Both the position numbers and the translations under genes were made by a program. From Rubrobacter indicoceani (GTDB lineage: Bacteria; Actinomycetota; Rubrobacteria; Rubrobacterales; Rubrobacteraceae), in NCBI RefSeq assembly GCF_003568865.1, contig NZ_CP031115.1, positions 2,728,001-2,792,000 of the forward strand: 64,000 nt of DNA, read 5' to 3'. Position 1 is the stretch's first letter. Every line of letters begins with the position of its first letter. The notes below the pieces were generated by a model. That model worked only from the letters and a program-made list of their open reading frames with translations, was not told the origin of the DNA and searched no databases. Of the stretch, positions 61,516-64,000 are shown one piece after another.

Positions 61516-61571
61516 GCCGTCGTCAGAATACGGATCGTAAGGTAAAGAGAAGCACAACAGAAGGGAACGAG

Positions 61572-61709
61572 ATGGCTAACTTCGGCAGAATGGCCCCGGC
61601 GAGCGGCTCCCGGAGCACGCAGACCAACAGCAACTCCGGCGGCAGGCGTCGTCGGCGTCGAAATCGGAGGCGCAGGAACCGTCGCAACCGTCGCAACACC
61701 AACACCTGA
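61572..61709 (+). CDS. Arginine-rich microprotein (45 aa)
   Basis: 45 residues from an ATG with AAGGGA at good spacing. The N-terminal 24 residues are uncharged and Ser/Asn/Gly-rich (MANFGRMAPASGS...). The rest alternates Arg with Asn in runs such as GGRRRRRRNRRRR, giving a highly basic tail. It is too short for most gene finders, but it is bracketed by a promoter-like array upstream and a strong terminator 21 bases downstream. Nucleic-acid binding is the obvious guess; I know no family. It is not L34 or a protamine that I can recognise. Confidence 0.7.
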   Translation: MANFGRMAPASGSRSTQTNSNSGGRRRRRRNRRRRNRRNRRNTNT

Positions 61710-61730
61710 TCCCGGCCTTTCAGGGAGGTA

Positions 61731-61763
61731 GAGACCCGGCCTTGCGAGGCGGGGTCTCTTTTT
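61731..61763 (+). terminator. Rho-independent terminator after the Arg-rich microprotein
   Basis: GAGACCC (61731-61737) pairs with GGGTCTC (61752-61758), followed by five T. The loop contains CGGCCTTGCGAGGCG, which may add an inner stem. It defines a short monocistronic transcript of about 230 nt with array 3. Confidence 0.85.
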
Positions 61764-61818
61764 CGTGCGTTCGGCTGGCTCTGTCGGGCTGGTTTTTGGT
61801 TGAGAAGCGGAGATCGGG

Positions 61819-63753
61819 ATGTTCGACAGGTTCTGGCAGAATTTCAAGCGGCTCTTCGCCGGGATAGACGGCGACAGCGGCGCGATAGTGGATGAGACGC
61901 CGAGCGTCCCGGTCCGGGAGGTTGTCCGGAAGTTCTGGCCCTACGCCAGGCCGTACCGGAAGTACCTGCCGATAATCCTTGTTCTCGCGGCTGCAGGTCC
62001 GGGCATAGAGGCGGCGATAGTCTGGATGTACAAGGTCCTCGTTGACGACGTTCTTGTCGCCGGAAACCTGGACGCTCTTGTCTGGATCGCCTTTGCTTAC
62101 CTCGGGCTGAACGTCGCACAGGGCATCGTGTCGTTTTTCGATTCGGTGCTTTCGGAATGGGTCGGCGGAAGCTTTATAGTCTCCTTGCGAACGGGGTTCT
62201 TCACCCATCTTCAGGGGTTGTCGCTCGGCTTCTTCGACCGTCGCCAGCTCGGCGACACCATCTCGCGCGTTACCGACGACGTGGAAGAGATCGAAGAACT
62301 GCTGCTCTCCGGGGTCGTTTCGGCTGTTTCCTACGGTTTTCAGCTTATCTTTTTTACGGGGGCGCTGTTTTATCTGGACTGGCGGCTCGCGCTTGTCTCG
62401 CTGCTCGTCGCGCCGCTTTTCTGGGTTGCGGCGAGGTATTTCTCGAAGAAGATCAAAGCCGCCTCAAGGGAAGAACGCCGCCGCGCCGGGTCTATAACCG
62501 CCGTTACTGAAGAGAGCCTTTCCAACGTTGCGCTGGTGCAGGCATACAATCGTCAGGACGAGGAGACGGCCCGCTTTCACCGGGAGAACCTCGGGAGCTT
62601 CCGGGCGCAACTCGCCGCCACGCGCCTGAGCGCAACCTTCTCACCGCTTGTCAACCTGATAGAACTCGCCGGGGTTCTGGTGGTTATCTCCTACGGCGCG
62701 TACGGGCTGACGCAGGGGCGGATAACCGTCGGGGGTTTGCTGGTCTTTATCGTCTACCTGAGCATGCTCTACCGACCGATTCGCGGCCTTTCGGGGCTGC
62801 TCAACTCTTTCTATGCCGCCTCCGCCGGGGCCGAACGGATAATGGAGCTCCTCGACGAGAAGCCCGCCGTCCACGAACCGGAGGACGCCTGCGAGATGGG
62901 CCGCGCGAGGGGGCGCATCGAGTTCGACCGGGTTTCGTTCCGCTACGACGGCGCGGAGCGCGACGCGCTCTCTGAAGTGTCCTTCTCCGTGGAGCCGGGC
63001 CGGACGCTCGCGCTCGTCGGGGCTTCCGGTTCGGGGAAATCCACGGCGGCGAAGCTCCTGCTGCGCTTTCAGGACCCAACCTCCGGCGCCGTGCGGATAG
63101 ACGGCGAAGACCTCCGGGGGGTGACTTTGAAATCGCTCCGGGAGAATGTTGCGGTGCTGCTGCAGGAGGCCCTGGTCTTTGATGGAACGGTTCGGGAGAA
63201 CATCGCCTACGGCAGGCCCGGTGCGACCGCGGAAGAGGTCGTAGAGGCGGCGAAGGCGGCGGATGCCGAGCGCTTTATCGAGCGCCTGCCCGACGGCTAC
63301 GATACCGTTATAGGCCAGAAAGGTCGGCTGCTCTCCGGGGGCCAGAGGCAGCGGGTCGCGATCGCACGGGCGATCATTCGCAACTCCCCCGTGCTGGTGC
63401 TCGACGAACCGACGACGGGGCTTGATGCGGACTCCTCGGAGAAGGTCATGGCCCCGATGCGGCGGCTCATGGGCAGGCGTACGACCGTCGTCATCTCGCA
63501 CAACCTGCTCTCCGTCCGGGAGGTCGATGAGATAGTCGTGCTGAACGAGGGAACCATCGCCGAACGCGGAACCCACGGCTCGCTGCTCGCCGCCGACGGC
63601 GTCTACGCGAAGCTCTACAGGTTGCAGGAGGTCCGGGCGATGGAGGCCGGGATGTCGGAGGAGCTTGAAAAGGAGACCGGAGAAATGTTGCAGAATATAG
63701 ACACAGTCGGCATGCCGGAGAGAACGGTCTTCGGCCCGGCGGGGCGTGCATGA
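61819..63753 (+). CDS. ABC transporter, fused permease and ATP-binding protein
   Basis: 644 residues. Six-helix exporter domain (residues ~45-330), then a nucleotide-binding domain with Walker A GASGSGKST, Q-loop in VLLQEALVFDG, signature LLSGGQRQRVAIARAI, Walker B VLVLDEPTTGLD and the H-loop VISHNLLS. It functions as a homo- or heterodimeric exporter, substrate unknown. The stop overlaps the start of a protein kinase gene (ATGA), which suggests linked function or regulation. Confidence 0.94.
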   Translation: MFDRFWQNFKRLFAGIDGDSGAIVDETPSVPVREVVRKFWPYARPYRKYLPIILVLAAAGPGIEAAIVWMYKVLVDDVLVAGNLDALVWIAFAYLGLNVAQGIVSFFDSVLSEWVGGSFIVSLRTGFFTHLQGLSLGFFDRRQLGDTISRVTDDVEEIEELLLSGVVSAVSYGFQLIFFTGALFYLDWRLALVSLLVAPLFWVAARYFSKKIKAASREERRRAGSITAVTEESLSNVALVQAYNRQDEETARFHRENLGSFRAQLAATRLSATFSPLVNLIELAGVLVVISYGAYGLTQGRITVGGLLVFIVYLSMLYRPIRGLSGLLNSFYAASAGAERIMELLDEKPAVHEPEDACEMGRARGRIEFDRVSFRYDGAERDALSEVSFSVEPGRTLALVGASGSGKSTAAKLLLRFQDPTSGAVRIDGEDLRGVTLKSLRENVAVLLQEALVFDGTVRENIAYGRPGATAEEVVEAAKAADAERFIERLPDGYDTVIGQKGRLLSGGQRQRVAIARAIIRNSPVLVLDEPTTGLDADSSEKVMAPMRRLMGRRTTVVISHNLLSVREVDEIVVLNEGTIAERGTHGSLLAADGVYAKLYRLQEVRAMEAGMSEELEKETGEMLQNIDTVGMPERTVFGPAGRA

Positions 63754-64000
63754 GCCGCGAGGGGGTCCTTCCGGACAGGCCGCTCTCCGACGAGACTTTC
63801 CCGGACGGCGAAGATGGCTTTGATGGACCGCCGCCTCTGGAGCCCGGCGCGGAGCCTGCCCCCGGCTACAGAGTTCTCGCGCACATCCACCGCAGCGCGA
63901 AGTTCGACGTATACGACGTGTGGAGCGCGGAGCGGGCGTGCCGGTGCATAGCGAAGACCCAGATCCCCTTTGACGACGAAGAAGACCCGGACGAGGAGCG
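63750..64000 (+). CDS. Protein kinase-like protein, N-terminal part
   Basis: 83 codons are visible; the gene runs off the right edge. After an acidic, Pro-rich lead (~40 residues) comes YRVLAHIHRSAKFDVYDVWSAERACRCIAKT, the pattern of the glycine loop and VAIK lysine of Ser/Thr kinases, with a degenerate glycine loop (IHRSAKFDVYDV). The ATG overlaps the ABC transporter stop. Catalytic motifs lie beyond the window, so activity cannot be judged. Confidence 0.7.
   Translation, partial: MSREGVLPDRPLSDETFPDGEDGFDGPPPLEPGAEPAPGYRVLAHIHRSAKFDVYDVWSAERACRCIAKTQIPFDDEEDPDEE

Overview
The window is GC-rich bacterial DNA with an actinobacterial character. It carries F420-type luciferase-like oxidoreductases, a PadR regulator, an Eis-like acetyltransferase, PRC-barrel/DUF2382 stress proteins, frequent GTG/TTG starts, four-base gene overlaps and several apparently leaderless promoters. 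A Rubrobacter-like organism fits best, but this rests on gene content and style, not on a marker gene. The window opens inside clpP and closes inside a protein kinase gene. I saw no rRNA, tRNA, CRISPR array or insertion sequence.

Bases 1-7.9 kb hold housekeeping genes: the clpP end, an autoregulated-looking HTH/Clp-N pair, a nucleoside-gate membrane protein, ligA and several lipoproteins. Bases 8-11 kb hold a tightly overlapping four-gene operon (PspA-like protein, membrane coiled-coil protein, acidic protein, J-domain protein). From 11 to 17 kb come a sortase, a tyrosine-recombinase-like protein lacking most catalytic residues, and a de novo NAD operon (nadA-nadC-nadB-cysteine desulfurase) preceded by operator-like repeats.

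Bases 17-34 kb mix metabolism and transport: malQ, lepB, a TauE-like permease, enoyl-CoA hydratase, GST, a DJ-1/PfpI protein, an amidase with its MFS transporter, PAP2, BCCT, polX, trxB, an AEC carrier and a MetX-like hydrolase. Bases 35.0-36.7 kb are visibly AT-richer and carry a DUF5677-like gene next to a three-gene toxin-antitoxin-like module. Bases 36.7-43.9 kb form a pyrimidine/hydantoin catabolic operon: dihydropyrimidinase, class III aminotransferase, M20 amidohydrolase, NCS1 permease, LysE exporter and an F420-type oxidoreductase. Bases 44-50 kb hold transporters and oxidoreductases.

Bases 50.5-54 kb hold a PadR regulator with two perfect ATGT-N8-ACAT sites, two DUF4188 proteins and a PRC-barrel protein. 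Next come an AAA ATPase with an unrecognised cysteine-bearing N-terminal domain, a GNAT enzyme, a cobalamin adenosyltransferase and another F420 enzyme.

The most striking region is 58.1-61.8 kb, around an OmpR-family response regulator and its histidine kinase. Three arrays of 11-bp-phased TnTAA-type repeats each end 8 nt before a -10-like hexamer. They precede, respectively, a candidate small RNA with a 10-bp closing stem and U-tract, a secreted acidic protein, and a 45-residue arginine-rich microprotein with its own terminator. Together they look like a compact, undescribed two-component regulon. An ABC exporter and a Ser/Thr kinase start close the window.
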